Assembly: GCA_022316685.1 (NCBI GenBank)
Contig: JAKJHU010000135.1
Coordinates: 524,001 to 588,000, forward strand
Reading direction: 5' to 3'
Origin: Progne subis subis
Taxonomy: Eukaryota > Chordata > Aves > Passeriformes > Hirundinidae
Length of the DNA: 64,000 bases
A program made the position numbers and the translations under genes. Of the stretch, positions 1-12,029 are shown one piece after another; position 1 is the first letter of the stretch; each line of letters opens with the position of its first letter. The notes beneath the pieces were generated by a model. That model made no database searches, was not told where the DNA came from, and was given only the letters and a program-made list of their open reading frames with translations.

Positions 1-2034
1 TCCTTTTCCTCCAGAATTTCTCCCTCCTGGTCAATTTTAGAGCAGCCTTTTTAGCAGAGCTTGGAAATAAATGCTGGGATTTCTCTTCAAAGAAAAAACT
101 GGTGGAAAAGGTCAAGACTTCAGGTCCATGGGGTTCAGACCCCCTGCCTTGGAGTGGGTTTCTTTTCCTAATATTGTTAATTTTTTGCCATTTTTGTCAT
201 TGCTATGGACCCTCTGTTTTTGTGGGGCCTTTTGGTTTAATTTTGCGGCAGATTCCTCATGGCAGGGGCTGAGCCTGGTCTGGACTTCTCCTAAATCCAC
301 CTTGAGCCTTTAAATCCGTGATGGGACGAGGGCAGGTGACCATTTTTGGGGTGAGGCTTTGTCAGCGTCCCCAAATCCCTCCAACAGGTGCCTCTGGCCA
401 GGTGGGAATGTCCCTCTGGAGCGGGAAATCTCTTCTCAAGCTCCCGTTTCACTGCTGCTCTCGGGAGCCACCCAAACACAAAGCCAAGAGAAGGAGGGAA
501 CAGAAAACGAGGTTTTATGGGGATGAAAGATCTCTGACAGTTTTCTGGGCCCCAAATTCCAGAGGAGTCCCCAGGGGATGAGGAAAAACTGACATGGGAG
601 CAACGGGCCTCTTTTCCTTGGATTAAGCCAGGCTCTCAGCAGGGCTCTGCTGTGGTTTGGGACTCGTCCCCAGCAACTCCAGGCCTGAAATAATCTTTAT
701 TTGGCACAAACCCCACTCCTGCCACCTCCTTTTGGACAGATGACCGCACAGCCAGTGAATTCCCCACGGAATTCCCCACGCTGCCACCTGACCCAGACGT
801 TCCCAGCGAGTTTTATCTTCGGATAAAAAAAAAATGGATTTCATTAAGCCAAAGTGGTTTTCTTAAGTGGGTTTTTTTATGTTTTGTTTTGTTTTGTTTT
901 GTTTTGTTCTGTCTTCCCCACCTGTTTCTTTGGGGGCTGAGTTGCATTTTGATTAATTTACTTCTTTTTAAATAATAGGAGAGAGCAGAGGGGGAGCAGG
1001 GAAATGAATCCATCTTGGCAAAGCTGAACTCGGCTTTTAAACCCCCTTGCATTTGTCCCCTGGCCTTTCTGAAGTGTTTTAAAGCAAAATTTGAGGGCTG
1101 TGGCTGCCCTGGGTTCAAAGCCGGGTTTAAAGGGGGTGGCAGAAGCAGAGGGCTGGGATTTAGGGGAGGTTTGAAGGGACAAAGGGAAGCAGGGAGGGAT
1201 CACCCAAGTCCTCCCAGCGATGTTCTCAATGACACGGCCGCGTCCAAAAAAGCGTATCCTGTGGGGGTGATTGAGGATTTAGGGAGATTACCTTTAATCT
1301 TCCTCAGTCAATAATAAAAAAAGGAAAATAGAATAGATCCTTTCTTCTTAGAAAGACAATGACATTTAATACGCTTGCTGGAGCTGGAAAATTGGCACCG
1401 TGCGTTCCATGTCAGAATTACATCTGAAACCTGCACGGGCTGAGGCACTGAACTTTATCTGCTCTGCCTTCGTGCAGCCAGGGCTATAAATGCATTTTCC
1501 TCTTAAGCTCCCTGGAAGTTTTTTTTTTTTTTTTTTTAATCTGACAGAAGGTTTGGAAATTGGCCTGGTGATGGGAATAAACACGAGGGCAGAGATGCTG
1601 CCGTGTTCTCCGGGCTGGAAAAGCCAGATTTGAACAGACACAGGTTCGTCTGTGGTGCTGATTAATGAGCTGCTGCATCCTCATTTTCCTCGTTTTTATC
1701 CTCCTTTTTGTGTTGCCTCTTTTCCTTATTGTTCCTCCTGTGCATTTGGAGTAGAAATAAAATTGCTCCACGTGAGAAATCCCACATTTTTGAGCTGGAA
1801 TACAGGTGCACCAACCCTGAGGATGCTGGAGACACCTGGATTAAATTCCATGTTCTGTCAGCCCTGGGAGGGCTCCAGGAGGAAAATTCTCTCCCAGATC
1901 AAATTTCAGTTTAATTCATAATTCTATTATGCATTAACAATTTGTTCCTGTCTCATATTGTCACTTCAAATTGGGATAAAATTCCCTCCATATCTTGGGG
2001 GTTGGGAGATTACCAGATGTTTGCTGTGGGTGTG
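1..2034. other. Non-coding stretch, no gene recognised
   Basis: No exon, RNA gene or dispersed repeat is recognised here. The visible structure is simple sequence: a TTTTG pentamer run near 880-907 and a poly-T tract near 1519-1537. Open frames are short, occur on both strands and resemble no known family. Intron or intergenic DNA is equally possible. Confidence 0.6.
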
Positions 2035-2185
2035 TTCCTCTGGATTGGAATTCAGGAAAAAAAATCCTGTTCCTTTGCACTGGAATTGAGGATGAAATCC
2101 CATTTCTCTGGGATGGAATTCAGAGTAAAATCCCATTCCTCTGCACTGGGATTGAGAACAAAATCCCATTCCTTTGTGATGTCAC
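2035..2185. repeat. Degenerate minisatellite, unit about 35 bp
   Basis: About four imperfect units follow one another. Each has a core like TGGAATTCAG or TGGGATTGAG followed by AAAATCCCATTCCT and a CTCTG or CTTTG link. Units differ by several substitutions and small gaps, so the array looks old. The repeated KSH-type peptide in the forward frame is a by-product of the DNA repeat and not evidence of a gene. Confidence 0.6.
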
Positions 2186-3254
2186 ACTCGTATCTCACAG
2201 CCAGGTTCGGGCACTGCATCCTGAACGTTCAGATTTTAATCCCAATTTGAATTTCGTTCATATAAATCCAGGTACTTCCTGAATTTCTGGCATTCCTGTC
2301 TCACCTCCCTCAGAGTGTCATGAGTGGAGCCAAATAACAGCTGATCTTTTTATTGGCTCATTAAAATATTTTATTATCTCATTAAAATATTTAATTCAAA
2401 ATAATATGACATATTTTTTTTATATTTTAACTGAAGATATTTTTATACTGAAAATAGGAAACAAAATATCACCTGCCTTGATCCAGGTGGTGCCTGGAAA
2501 ATTTGCAGCCTCTAAAAGCAGAGGCTGAGGGAGAGCTCGTGAAGAAAAAGCAGAAAATCGTGGCTGCTCCCACAAAACTCCAAGAGCAGGAGGTGGAACT
2601 ACAGACAGACTCTTTCCTGACAGATTTTGAAACAACATTTAATTTATTTGCTTTTTCAGCTTGGACCCGTGGCTCTTGTTTTGGCAACCTCCTGCTGAGG
2701 GGACCTGGTTTAGCTCCCTGGTGTTTGAGTCGCTGCCCTGCTCCCTCCTGCAGCCACATTTTCCTATTTTTCTGGTACTTCCACTCAGGAATGATAGAGC
2801 TCTGGAAAATGTCATGTATTTTTTCGGAGTTATAAAGTTTGTTAATGGATATTTCACCATAAATCTTCCTCTGAACAGCAAAATAACTGCCCTGGCTGTC
2901 CCAAGCAGTGTTTGGCACCAGATCTTTGTGTGCTTTCACCTTTTTTTTGAGTGTTTTCACTTTTTTTTGACTGTTTTCAGAGTCAAAACGTGAGATTTCT
3001 TGTTGGTTTTGTTTTTTTTTTTTTTTTTTTTCCCATCAGGGAAGGAGGCTGCTAAGTGGTCAAAAATCCATAAATTTATGAGTAGAATCTTGGGAAATTA
3101 GGGATTTGCCACTGATGGAAATGCAGAATTGGGATGGCAACGTTCTCCTTTTCACCTTCCTAGAAAAGCCTGCAGCCCCGTGAAAATATCCCAGATGAAA
3201 ATGGAAAACGCTGTAGGGAGCAGCAGTTCTTCCAAGAAAACCTCAGCAAGTCTG
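2186..3254. other. Non-coding stretch, no gene recognised
   Basis: AT-rich around 2340-2460, with repeated ATTAAAATATTT-like words. T tracts occur near 2941-2970 and 3010-3031. No exon or RNA gene was seen. Confidence 0.55.
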
Positions 3255-3260
3255 CTCCCC
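3255..3260. repeat. Target-site duplication of LTR copy 1 (left)
   Basis: CTCCCC is repeated exactly at 3646-3651, flanking the LTR. An exact match suggests a fairly recent insertion. Confidence 0.8.
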
Positions 3261-3645
3261 TGTTACCCTGGTTTTTCTGAGCTTTCTTATTAGCCTTCTT
3301 GAAATTCATAATGGAGTCAGATCTTTTAGCTACTGTACAATATTAGAGCAGTTTTCTACCTTTCCCACAGATGTAACATAAACAAATCCTTTGTTTTTCA
3401 TTCCCTGTCCTTTGTTTGCATATCTCTAACTTGAAAACAACTGTAACTGACAATTGGTCTGGCCACTGAGGCTGAGGGGTGGAAACCCCAAAAAGCCAAT
3501 CTTCTGCCAGACCCAGAAATGTATAAAAAGTAAAGAATAAACAAAGAGGGTCTTCCTTCTCTCTCCGCTCTCTCAGGAGGAGCTGGAAGAACCTCTGCTT
3601 GCAAAATACTTGTCTGCGTGTGACTGCTTGTGTGTCTCGGCGACA
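3261..3645 (+). mobile_element. Solo LTR, ERVK-like family A, copy 1
   Basis: A complete LTR-like unit begins TGTTACCCTGG and ends GGCGACA, the usual TG...CA termini. The hexamer CTCCCC stands directly before it (3255-3260) and directly after it (3646-3651), as a target-site duplication left by integrase. Inside are a CCAAT box (3496-3500), a TATAAAA box (3522-3528) and an AATAAA signal (3536-3541), in the order expected for U3 to R. No retroviral internal sequence adjoins it, so it is a solo LTR left by LTR-LTR recombination. Two more copies lie at 41409-41784 and 44357-44755 in reverse orientation. A 6-bp duplication is typical of ERVK-class elements; the class assignment is inferred from that alone. 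Confidence 0.88.
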
Positions 3646-3651
3646 CTCCCC

Positions 3652-5913
3652 TCCTCACCGTCATCGTGTAAATACAATGGATCAATTCGGGATAAATCAG
3701 TTTGGAATTCATGGAACACGCAGCGTGGAATATGAGAAGAGATCAGAACTGTGAGAGCCCTCATGGATTTCCTAGTTTGAAAGGACCTGATTTTTTTTGG
3801 TCCAGGTTTAAAAAATCTGGATTTCAATTTTTAAAAAAAAAATTTCCGTTTTTAAAAACGGAGCTGAACCCATTTCCTGTGGAAACTTCCGCAGTTCCAA
3901 TCCAATCCAGTCCCAGCTGGATTTCTCAGCGCGGGGTTTGGCAGTGCAGAGAACACCACGAAAACCTCCTGGGATAAAGGGTGACCAAACAGGGACCAGC
4001 TCCAGTTTTCAACTGGACTTGCCTGCCCTGCTGTGAAATTCGTGAATATTCAGTGGGAAATTGGAGGTTTGTGTGGTGGAAACATCCAATTTATTTGGGA
4101 AAAACAAACAAACAAACAAAAAAAAGCTGGAGAGGAACCTGAAGGAAGGGAGCTTTGGTGGGGATGGAATTCCTGCCCTGTGAGAGGGGCAGAGCAGTGA
4201 GGGACATGCTCAGTCCTCAATAAAATCCTTTATTCCGGCTGATTCCTGAGGTTGCTGCCGGGTTTCTCACCCCCCTCCCTGCTCACAGATGCTTTTTTGG
4301 CAATTAAATGAGCTCTTGGAGCTCCCAGCAAGCCCTGGCTCCCGTGTTTTATTTGGAAACATCCACCTTTGAAATGGTTAATTACTCACTCAACTCCTCC
4401 CACTCCCTCCCAAACTGCTTTTTTCAAGTTTTCTAATTTCCACTGCCATGACTGGGCAGGCTGTAAATCCCAGCCCAGCTGCAGCTACTGATCCCCTCTA
4501 ACCCTTTTTTCCCCCCCTCCCTCTCTAGTTGTAATTTCAACTATCAGCTCAACAATAAGCCCATCTCTTAATCTCAGCATGAACAAATGGAAAATGGTCA
4601 AATGACGCACAATTTTAAGCTTCTTGCTGTATAAATTAGACGGAGTGCGTCAGTTCACTGGAATACTCTGACCTTTTCTCCTTAAAAATCTTGAGGGGGG
4701 AAGATCTGGGAAGTTGAGTCTGCTGTATTTCCAGTGAGCATAAGGTACCAATATGGACAGAAATAAAGGAGCTGCTGCTTCAAATATAAGGGGGGGAGGA
4801 AGCCAGGGCAGAGAGAGAGGAATGCCAATAAAAGCCAGACTGTTGTGAGCTTTCAGCAGATAAATTCACTTTATATTTGTACAGGGTGTCACTCCCCATC
4901 CTTCAGTGCAAAAAAAAAAAAAAAAAAAAACAGGGATCCTGCAGCCACCTGTGGGGTTTAAAATTGAATTTCTAATTGCTTCCATTAGCACTGGGCCCTT
5001 CATCTCAGCTGGGATTTGCCACGAGGAGAATTTGGCCCCTTGGAAAGGGGGGAAGGTGGATTTTGGCTGGGAGCAGGAGCTGTGGGGGGTGACACGGGAG
5101 GATGGGGCCCACCAGCAGCACAGGTTTGGGATGGATCCATTGGGAATTCCTCCTCCTACTGCAGCTCCTGAGTGGGGTTAGGAGCTGTTGGAAAATTCCT
5201 CCTTTCCTGCCCTTGTTCTGCTGTCCCTCCCCTCGGTGCTGGCGGTGTTGTGTCGCTTGGATTTGGGTTCAGAGTGCTGCTAATCCACTTATTTAGGGAA
5301 TTCATATTTGGAGAAACACTGAGTTTTAAGGTCCTATCCACCCCTGATCATTCTGTGATAAAAAACGGCTTTTTTTTAAAGTCAGGTGGGTCGTGGTTTG
5401 TGTGTGGGCATAATGTTATAAAATAGACGCTTTAAAAAAAAAAAAAATCTTTCATTGTCTGTCAATTGAACTTTGAAAGAATTACTTCTCTTTTTTTTCT
5501 GGACAGAATTTCAGATTAATTTGTTTTAGAGAAACCTTTCCATCCAAGTGTAAGTGATGCTTATTTAGCATTTTTCTCTGCAGGATTCTGTGCCAGGCCC
5601 TGTGTTGGTTCTGGGCCTCTCCCTGTCCTTCTCTTGTTGTGAAATGAGTTGTTTCATCATCATCATCATCTTTTCTTGGCTTAAAGGAGAATAATTCCTC
5701 TTGTGGAGAGAGAAATAAAAAGAAAGGGAGAAAAATTACCAGGATCTGGTTGTAGAGGCAAGGTTGAATCTTAGCTTTACGAACACCCGAAACCCGAGGT
5801 TTTATCTGGGCTGAAACTAAAAAATACAAAATAATTTGGGAAGAAGTCATCTCTGTTGAGGTGTCGGAATTTCCTGAGGAAAGGAGGAGATCACTTGGTT
5901 TGCCTGGGATGAG
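3652..5913. other. Non-coding stretch with simple repeats
   Basis: No gene is recognised. It contains an AAAC-type run at about 4103-4125, a poly-A tract at about 4910-4930, an A tract at about 5433-5447 and a short ATC triplet run near 5656-5671. The block at 4530-4690 is listed separately as a candidate conserved element. Confidence 0.55.
4530..4690. promoter_or_regulatory. Candidate conserved non-coding element
   Basis: This block is moderately AT-rich, free of repeats, and dense in words resembling factor sites: AACAAATGG, a TGACGCA CRE/AP-1-like site, and TATAAATTAG. It looks unlike the decayed DNA around it. The call rests on sequence texture only; no alignment was possible. Confidence 0.2.
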
Positions 5914-6030
5914 CCACGGAATCGCTTGGGTTGGAAAAGACCTTGGAGACCACCAAACCCAGCCCTGAACCCAACACTGAGCCACGGCCACCCAGCAGCG
6001 TCCCCAGATGCCAGCGTCACCTGTCACCGC
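5914..6030 (-). mobile_element. CR1 LINE 3' fragment
   Basis: It begins with the reverse complement of the CR1 3' end: CACGGAATCG followed by GGGTTGGAAAAGACCTTGG. It continues into the AACCCAGCCCTGAACCC-like stretch found in many avian CR1 copies. The element is heavily 5'-truncated, as most CR1 insertions are. The internal boundary is uncertain because similarity fades after about 6030. Confidence 0.75.
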
Positions 6031-7135
6031 CCACGGAGCTCTTCACAAACCCAACCTGCCGCCACTGGTGGCCCTGGTGACCCCTGGTGACGGCCTGACC
6101 GGGTCCCCACGTCCTCCTGCCGCACCTGGAGCGCCCTGCTCAGGGTGGCAGTGACAAAGCGGTGGCAGAGGACCGAGGAGAGGGGACCCAGGCTCTGTCC
6201 CAGCCCTCAGAGCTCCTCAGTCCGGGATTCCGAAAGCTGCCGCTGGCATCGTCGTCCCCTGGTCCCAGGATTTGCTGTGGAATTCATTAGTGCAGACCTT
6301 GACTCGGATTGTGGACGGTGGAAGGCACAAGGGCGCAAATGCGCAGGAAAAGCGAGCGAAAAAGATCGGAATAGGACGGAAAATAGGATGGAAAAATCCC
6401 TAAAGTGAAACTGCAGATTCTGAAAGGTGCAGGGCTGGACTAGGGGGACCTTGCAGCTCGAAATCCGACGTGTGTGGATGTGTTTCCATCACAAGAGAAA
6501 CGTCCTGCCGAATTTGTTTCCTTCTAAAACTTCTTGAGCTGTGGGGGGGGGATTCAGCGCCAGGCCACTCCAAAGGATCCTTGCCATTCCTTAAATCTAT
6601 TCCTGCTCATAAATTTAACTGTATTTATTGATTTCTCACCACTTTTCCCTCAACTGGGTTTTTTTTTATTTCCTCACATATTGTCCTAAATTCTCCTCCT
6701 TGTGGTGTGGATGAAGCCCCAGGGCTTTCCCTCCTTCACACCCTCATTTTAAAAACCTGCTGCTTAATGCATTATTCTATATTTTTAAACTTTCCAGGAA
6801 GTTAAAAATAGAGCTGATCCTTTTCATTCTCTTATAAATAAAGAGCAGCTCAGGGTTGGGCATTCGAGCAGAATCCATTGGTTAGGGAATTCCAGCTGGG
6901 GAATGAATCAGTTCCCTCCACCAGGGGCTGTTTCTGCTTTTCTGAAAAAAATTCCATCCAAACAGAAGCTGTTGTTTGGGAGTGTGTGATCACCAAAGCC
7001 CCCCTGGGAATTTGGATCTCTGCGTCCTTTCAGCTCATTATTCCCTCTTCTGATCCTCTTGGCTCTCCCAGAAATTCATCTGACCAGCAACCTCCCTACT
7101 TCAGAAATAATTTCTTTTTATTTTTTTAGCCAGGA
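6031..7135. other. Non-coding stretch, no gene recognised
   Basis: GC-rich at 6040-6330, then AT-rich. The GC-rich part may be a decayed continuation of the adjacent CR1. No exon is recognised. Confidence 0.5.
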
Positions 7136-7138
7136 CTT

Positions 7139-7158
7139 TTCTCTCTCTCTCTCTCTCT

Positions 7159-7191
<33 letters not shown>
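7139..7191. repeat. (CT)n followed by poly-T tract
   Basis: A CT dinucleotide run of about ten units leads directly into roughly 30 T residues. It is a low-complexity pyrimidine tract and prone to length errors in assembly. Confidence 0.9.
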
Positions 7192-8150
7192 CCCCTTAAA
7201 TTTTATTCTCCTTGCAGATTAAATATTCAAGTCCGTAATTTATGGGCCTCTGCTCTGAACACTGATGTTCATTGTGTTCATCCACTTAGTGCTGCAGCAG
7301 CACAGGGAGAGCTTGTCTTGGATTTAGAAGTAATGAAAACAAACGGTCAATGTTGTAAAATCAGTTTTGTGGTAGAAACGGGAACCTGAGCCTTTTTGGC
7401 TCCTTCCAAGCTGTGCTGAATTGGTGGAATAGTAGGTTAGGAATGGTAACATTAATCCAAATTAATGATTGCAGCAGCGAGCTGAAAACCAGCTTCTGGT
7501 TAATAAAATCAAGTCAAACTGATGCCGTGACTGGGAAAGCACGGGTGCTCTTCCAGATACCGGGAAAACCGTCAGGTGAAATCACAAAAACTGGTGATTT
7601 TGACACTCTGACTTTGACCTGGAGGGTCAGAGCTGAAGTCTCACACCAGCAGAGACCATCGCAAGTTTAGAGAGTGAGGAGCTACATGGATTCTCCAAAC
7701 CACAGAGGTCAGAGCACCCCTGGCAAAGCTCTGAAAGGACCAGAGGTGAAAAGATGACCCTCTCCTCTTCCCGGGGGTCAGGGGGAGGGGACTTGGAAAC
7801 TAAAACCTGCTGGAAAAATAACTGCTAGGTTGGAGATAAGTGAATAAAAACACGCTGCCAGCAGGCAGGGACAGCTGGGGAGCTACACCCAGCGGCAGGG
7901 GTGGAAAAACAGGGCTGGAAAATGAATATCCCCGTGGGGAAAAGGTTTGGCAGGTCCTCATTCCCACCCTGCAGCCACCGGAACCCACACAACAACACCT
8001 TGGGTTGGGCCGTGACCTCAGGGAAAGGGTGGGCAGCTTGGGCGATGGAAAATTCAGCGTTTGGGTCCATCTGCTCTCCAGATTTCACCTGTAGGGCCTG
8101 GGGAGCTTCAGCACCAGAGGAGGAACGAGAATTACCAGGGATGAACGTTT
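7192..8150. other. Non-coding stretch, no gene recognised
   Basis: Unique sequence without recognisable exons or repeats, immediately upstream of the 16-bp minisatellite. Confidence 0.5.
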
Positions 8151-8649
8151 GAAGGAAGGGGCATTATTAGGAGTGAGCATTTTAAGGAATGAACATTTTA
8201 AGGAATAAGCGTTATTAGGAGTAAGGATTATTAGGAGTGAGCATTATTAGGAGTGAGCATTATTAGGAATGAGCATTTTAGGTAATGAACATTTCAAGGA
8301 ACGAGCATTTGAAGGAATGAGCATTACTGGGAATGAGCATTGTTAGGAGTGAGCATTATTAGGAATGGACATTACTAGGAGTCAGCATTATTAGGAATAA
8401 GCATTTTAAGGAGCAAGCATTTTAAGGAGTAAGCATTATTAGGAGAAAGCATTTTCAGGAACAAGCAACTAGGAATGAGCATTATTAGGAGTGAGCATTA
8501 TTAGGAGTGAACGTTTTCAGCAATGAGCATTTTAAGGAACGAGCATTATTAAGAATGGACATTATTAGGAAGTAATCATTATTTGGAATGAGCATTTTAA
8601 GGAATGAACATTTTGAGAAATGAGCATTTTGAGGAATGAACATTTTAAG
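8151..8649. repeat. Minisatellite, 16-bp unit
   Basis: About 31 imperfect copies of a 16-bp unit close to GAGCATTATTAGGAGT occupy roughly 500 bp. Two sub-types alternate, one with ATTATTAGGAG and one with ATTTTAAGGAA. They are partly interspersed rather than in separate blocks, which points to repeated unequal exchange or conversion. A few units have gained or lost a base or several, for example near 8465. Confidence 0.92.
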
Positions 8650-10224
8650 CTTTGTCTTCATGCAGGTGCTGAAGGAACCTCCCTGTCCTTCAGGGCAGAT
8701 GAAGCTGCTCTGCCTCCAGACACTGAAATAATCTTAGGGAGAGCTCCCTGGCTGATTATCCAGAATCAAACTAAAACTGGGATGCATCTGGATCCATCCC
8801 AGCAGCTGGAATGATAATAACTGCCTCAGGAAGATGATAATTCCTATTGGTTTCAAAAATCTCACTGAAATGGGAAGTTTTGACTAAATAAGGGTGTTGG
8901 AGGAGTTTGGATTTCTTGAGGAATGAGTTTTAACCCCTTTTTGGGGTTGTAAAAGTGTTCAGTGCTGGTCTCATCTTGAGATGTTTCCATTCTTTAGCTT
9001 GGATTTTACAATGCCTTCCAAAAAATAAATATAAAAATTATTCCACCTCATTTCACACATTTCTCAGTCAAAGAAAATAAACCTCGGTAGGAATAATCTA
9101 TAACTTAATTGCACATATTTACTTTTATCGTCCACAGACATTTGAAGATCCTCCAAAAGTATCAAAATCTCATCGTGTTTTCCAGGATTAAACATAAAAA
9201 TGAGGGGTTTAATATCTGCATGGAGGAGAATCTTATTTTGATGCTGCTATGGTGATACTGCCCTATAAAAAAAAAAAAAAAAGTAAGAATTAATCAGCCT
9301 CTCCTGGAAACTTAAAGTAAAGAACAAAATGTTCATCCTTTGCCTACTAGAAATGTGTGGTGGGAGACAAAGGTAACTGAGATAAAAATAGCAAAAATTT
9401 CCTCATTTCACAACCAGATCCATCTCAAAAAAATATTCAGGGTTGTGCTGTTCTAGGTGGGAGCATCCCAGAGTGTTCTATAAATGGACACAGCATTCCA
9501 GGCAGGTTGGCAACCCCCTGGGGCTGGAGGCACCGGCAAAATACCTGGAGTTATTTGAAATATTTCTCCTTCAATCAAAGCAAAGAACAGGGAACTGTGG
9601 AGGGCTTTGGTCCCTGTGAAGGACGTTGGCTGGTGAAGGTGAAAAAGCACACCTGAAATGAGATTTTTTTGTGGGTTAGATGTTTCTAAAATTGGTCCCC
9701 AAATATCTGGGGAAATAATAATAATAATAATAATTTTAAAAAAAGAGAAAAAAGAAAAAAAAAAAAAGAAAAATTGGGAATTATAAAAACGTGAAATAAA
9801 ATGGAAAATCCCAACCAGCTGAACAGGATTCCCTCCCAGCACCACCCTGGGCAAGGTTCAGTGCTCCAGGTTATTATTATCCCTGTTGTTGGTACTCTTT
9901 GGGAATTTCCAGGATGTCCAATGGTAACTCTAGTCAGCATTGTCAGAAAAAACCCGCCACCTATAAACTATTTTAGACTTAAACACATCAACAGCTCCTC
10001 ACGGGGTGCTTTGCAGGGCTCACTCAGGGATGGAGTTAAGCTCTCTGCTGGTAAAATAAAACCCCACCGCAGTATTTAGCTTGTAACTGTGCACCTCCAG
10101 CATGTAAAAATTGACTTAATTTTCCACAGGGAGAGGGAAAATAGGGAAGGGTTTGTGCTGTAATTCCCAGGTGGCAGAAATGTTCTCCTGCCACTCCGAG
10201 AAGTGAAGATCGAGTGCTCAGCAC
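8650..10224. other. Non-coding stretch with simple repeats
   Basis: No gene is recognised. It contains a poly-A tract near 9267-9282 and an AAT triplet run at 9715-9735 followed by an A-rich tract to about 9770. The stretch at 8990-9240 is AT-rich and repeat-free. Confidence 0.55.
9713..9771. repeat. (AAT)n and A-rich microsatellite
   Basis: About seven ATA/AAT triplets lead into a degenerate A-rich run with interspersed G. It encodes the Phe- and Ile-rich frames seen on the reverse strand. Confidence 0.9.
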
Positions 10225-10680
10225 CTGACAAGTGTTTGTCCTAGCAGGGTTTTGATGAGGTTTGTACAGAGAAAAACAGGCATTATATTAATGAAGTGTT
10301 GTGCTAAGTGGGCTGCAGCAAGTGGAGTTTGTATAAATAAATGTATAAAAATAAAATCAGGGAAGATTAATGCCTCTAGTCGTGAAGGCAAATGACTAAG
10401 CAAATAAATATGTAAACTGTCAGAGAGCGAGAATAAAGAAATGAAGCATCAGAAAATTATGTTTTTGCAGGATCCAGCAGAGAAAATTGTCAGGCTGCAT
10501 TGCTTATTTAACTGCTGATATTATTGGGAAAATGAACAATGACAACTGCAATTAACTCCTGAAGCTTTCAGATGGGCTTCGTGGCAGATCTGTAACCCAG
10601 CCGTGCTGCTGGGACTCAATAACGTGGCAGAGGCCATGGCCGGGATTAATTAAGAGTTTTTAATCAAGATGTACCTGAGC
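10225..10680. promoter_or_regulatory. Candidate conserved non-coding element
   Basis: This AT-rich block is free of repeats and contains homeodomain-type words (ATTAATTAA, TTTAATCA, TATTAATG), several ATAAATA words and a short E-box-like CAGCTGC-type word. The texture resembles slowly evolving vertebrate enhancers rather than decayed repeats. No open frame looks like an exon. This is inference without alignment. Confidence 0.25.
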
Positions 10681-10825
10681 CTTGACCCAACATTCACTGA
10701 AATTGGGGATAACCCTTCCCTCAGCCTCCAGCGGTGCTCGCTCCTCCTCTCTAGAGCTGCTCCACGCAGCCCCAACCCTGCTCCCGCAGGCAAAGCCCAG
10801 TTCTGATGGCTCCTTGAATTTCCAG

Positions 10826-11005
10826 CCATGAAACAATTCCCAAAATCATTCAGGTTGGAAAAGACCTACGGGATCACCGAGTCCCAGCTGCGCCCAAGCC
10901 CTGCCTTGTCACCACCCCAGAGCGCTGAGTGCCACCCCCAGCCCTCCCTTGGGCACTCCACCACCTCCCAATGCCTCTCCATGAAGAAATTCCTCCTGAG
11001 GAGCC
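10826..11005 (-). mobile_element. CR1 LINE 3' fragment
   Basis: Reverse-orientation CR1 3' part: AATCATTCAGGTTGGAAAAG at the start, then CAAGCCCTGCCTTGTCACC, and a terminal stretch with AATGCCTCTCCATGAAGAAA and TTCCTCCTGA. The element is 5'-truncated and moderately diverged. The reading frames across it on both strands are a by-product. Confidence 0.8.
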
Positions 11006-11174
11006 CTCGGAGGGTCGGTGAAGTTGTTTGGGATCGCTGTGTGCTGTACATGACACGTCCTGGAAGTGTGAAAACGAGCTGTTGGCGTTCCTCCGCCGGC
11101 AATCTCTGGAGAGAGGTTTGGCCTCGGCTCCGTCCCAGCTCCAGAGCTGCAGAGCCCTCACTGTTCTGGCCAGG

Positions 11175-11335
11175 AGTACAAACAATTTCCATTGTGCAGC
11201 TCAAGCAGAAACAAATATATACAAAGCTGTTGAATCTTGCACTTTGATGCGTTTTCATTTGGCACGGGGAGGTGTAATCATTAAACAAATGTGTTTATCT
11301 ACCCGGGCAACTTTGATCTGGCGTGGGCAGTAAAA
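11175..11335. promoter_or_regulatory. Candidate conserved non-coding element
   Basis: Immediately downstream of a GC-rich stretch lies a repeat-free block with a SOX-like pair (AACAATT and CCATTGTG), ATCATTAAACAAATG (homeodomain or forkhead-like), and CACTTTGATGCG and ACTTTGATCTGG (TCF/LEF-like CTTTGAT). Such clustering is typical of vertebrate enhancers but can occur by chance. Nothing shown here proves activity. Confidence 0.3.
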
Positions 11336-12029
11336 GCCTCGCTGCTGCAGGAGGAGTGTGAGGAGTTCTCTGAGAACAAAGAGCAGAAAGCTGGTGCTGA
11401 GCCTTGCCAGCGAGGGATTGCAAAGCCTTTCAGCGCCTTCCAACACCTCGGAGAGGAATTTTTATTCTTTACAATGTATCTCTTCCTAATTTACCCCTGG
11501 AATCACCCCGTGTTATTAAAGCAAAAAAAGGCGTTTTCATTCCGTTGGGATGAGTCTGGGGCAAGTCAAGGAGATTTATTGAGGGCAGATACCAGCTCAT
11601 CCCACTCCTTGCAGCAGCCAAAAGCCACGTAGGGCCGGATTTATCCAGGTCTGGGTCAGCGCCGTGCGCTCAGCTGCGTCTTTAGAAGATTTTGCTGTCT
11701 TGAGACATGAGGGGCTCCTCTCACACCTTCAAACCATAAAGCCAAAGCCGTTACCTCCAGCACTCAATGTTTTCCAGGTCCATCACCTGTCAGATTCTCC
11801 CATCTGCAAATGGTCCTGGGGCACAGGGAGTTCAGGGGATCACTCTGGTCCAGGTGTGGATAACTTTGAGCCCGAGGCACTGTCAGGGGTGGGTGCAGAT
11901 CCCCCACAAGCCCTCCTTTTGCAGCTCTTCCTTTTTAACGAGTTACAAAACCCACTAATCCACTTTCTCTCCTTTTATTACAAGCTGCAAGTGTCCAAAT
12001 ATTTCCCCGTCTGCCTCCTGACTGTACAA
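11336..12029. other. Non-coding stretch, no gene recognised
   Basis: Unique sequence without recognised exon, repeat or RNA gene. Confidence 0.5.

Noticed and set aside
5482..6027. 181-codon reverse frame
   Set aside because: Its N-terminal part is a CR1 fragment read in a chance frame; the rest has no similarity I know.
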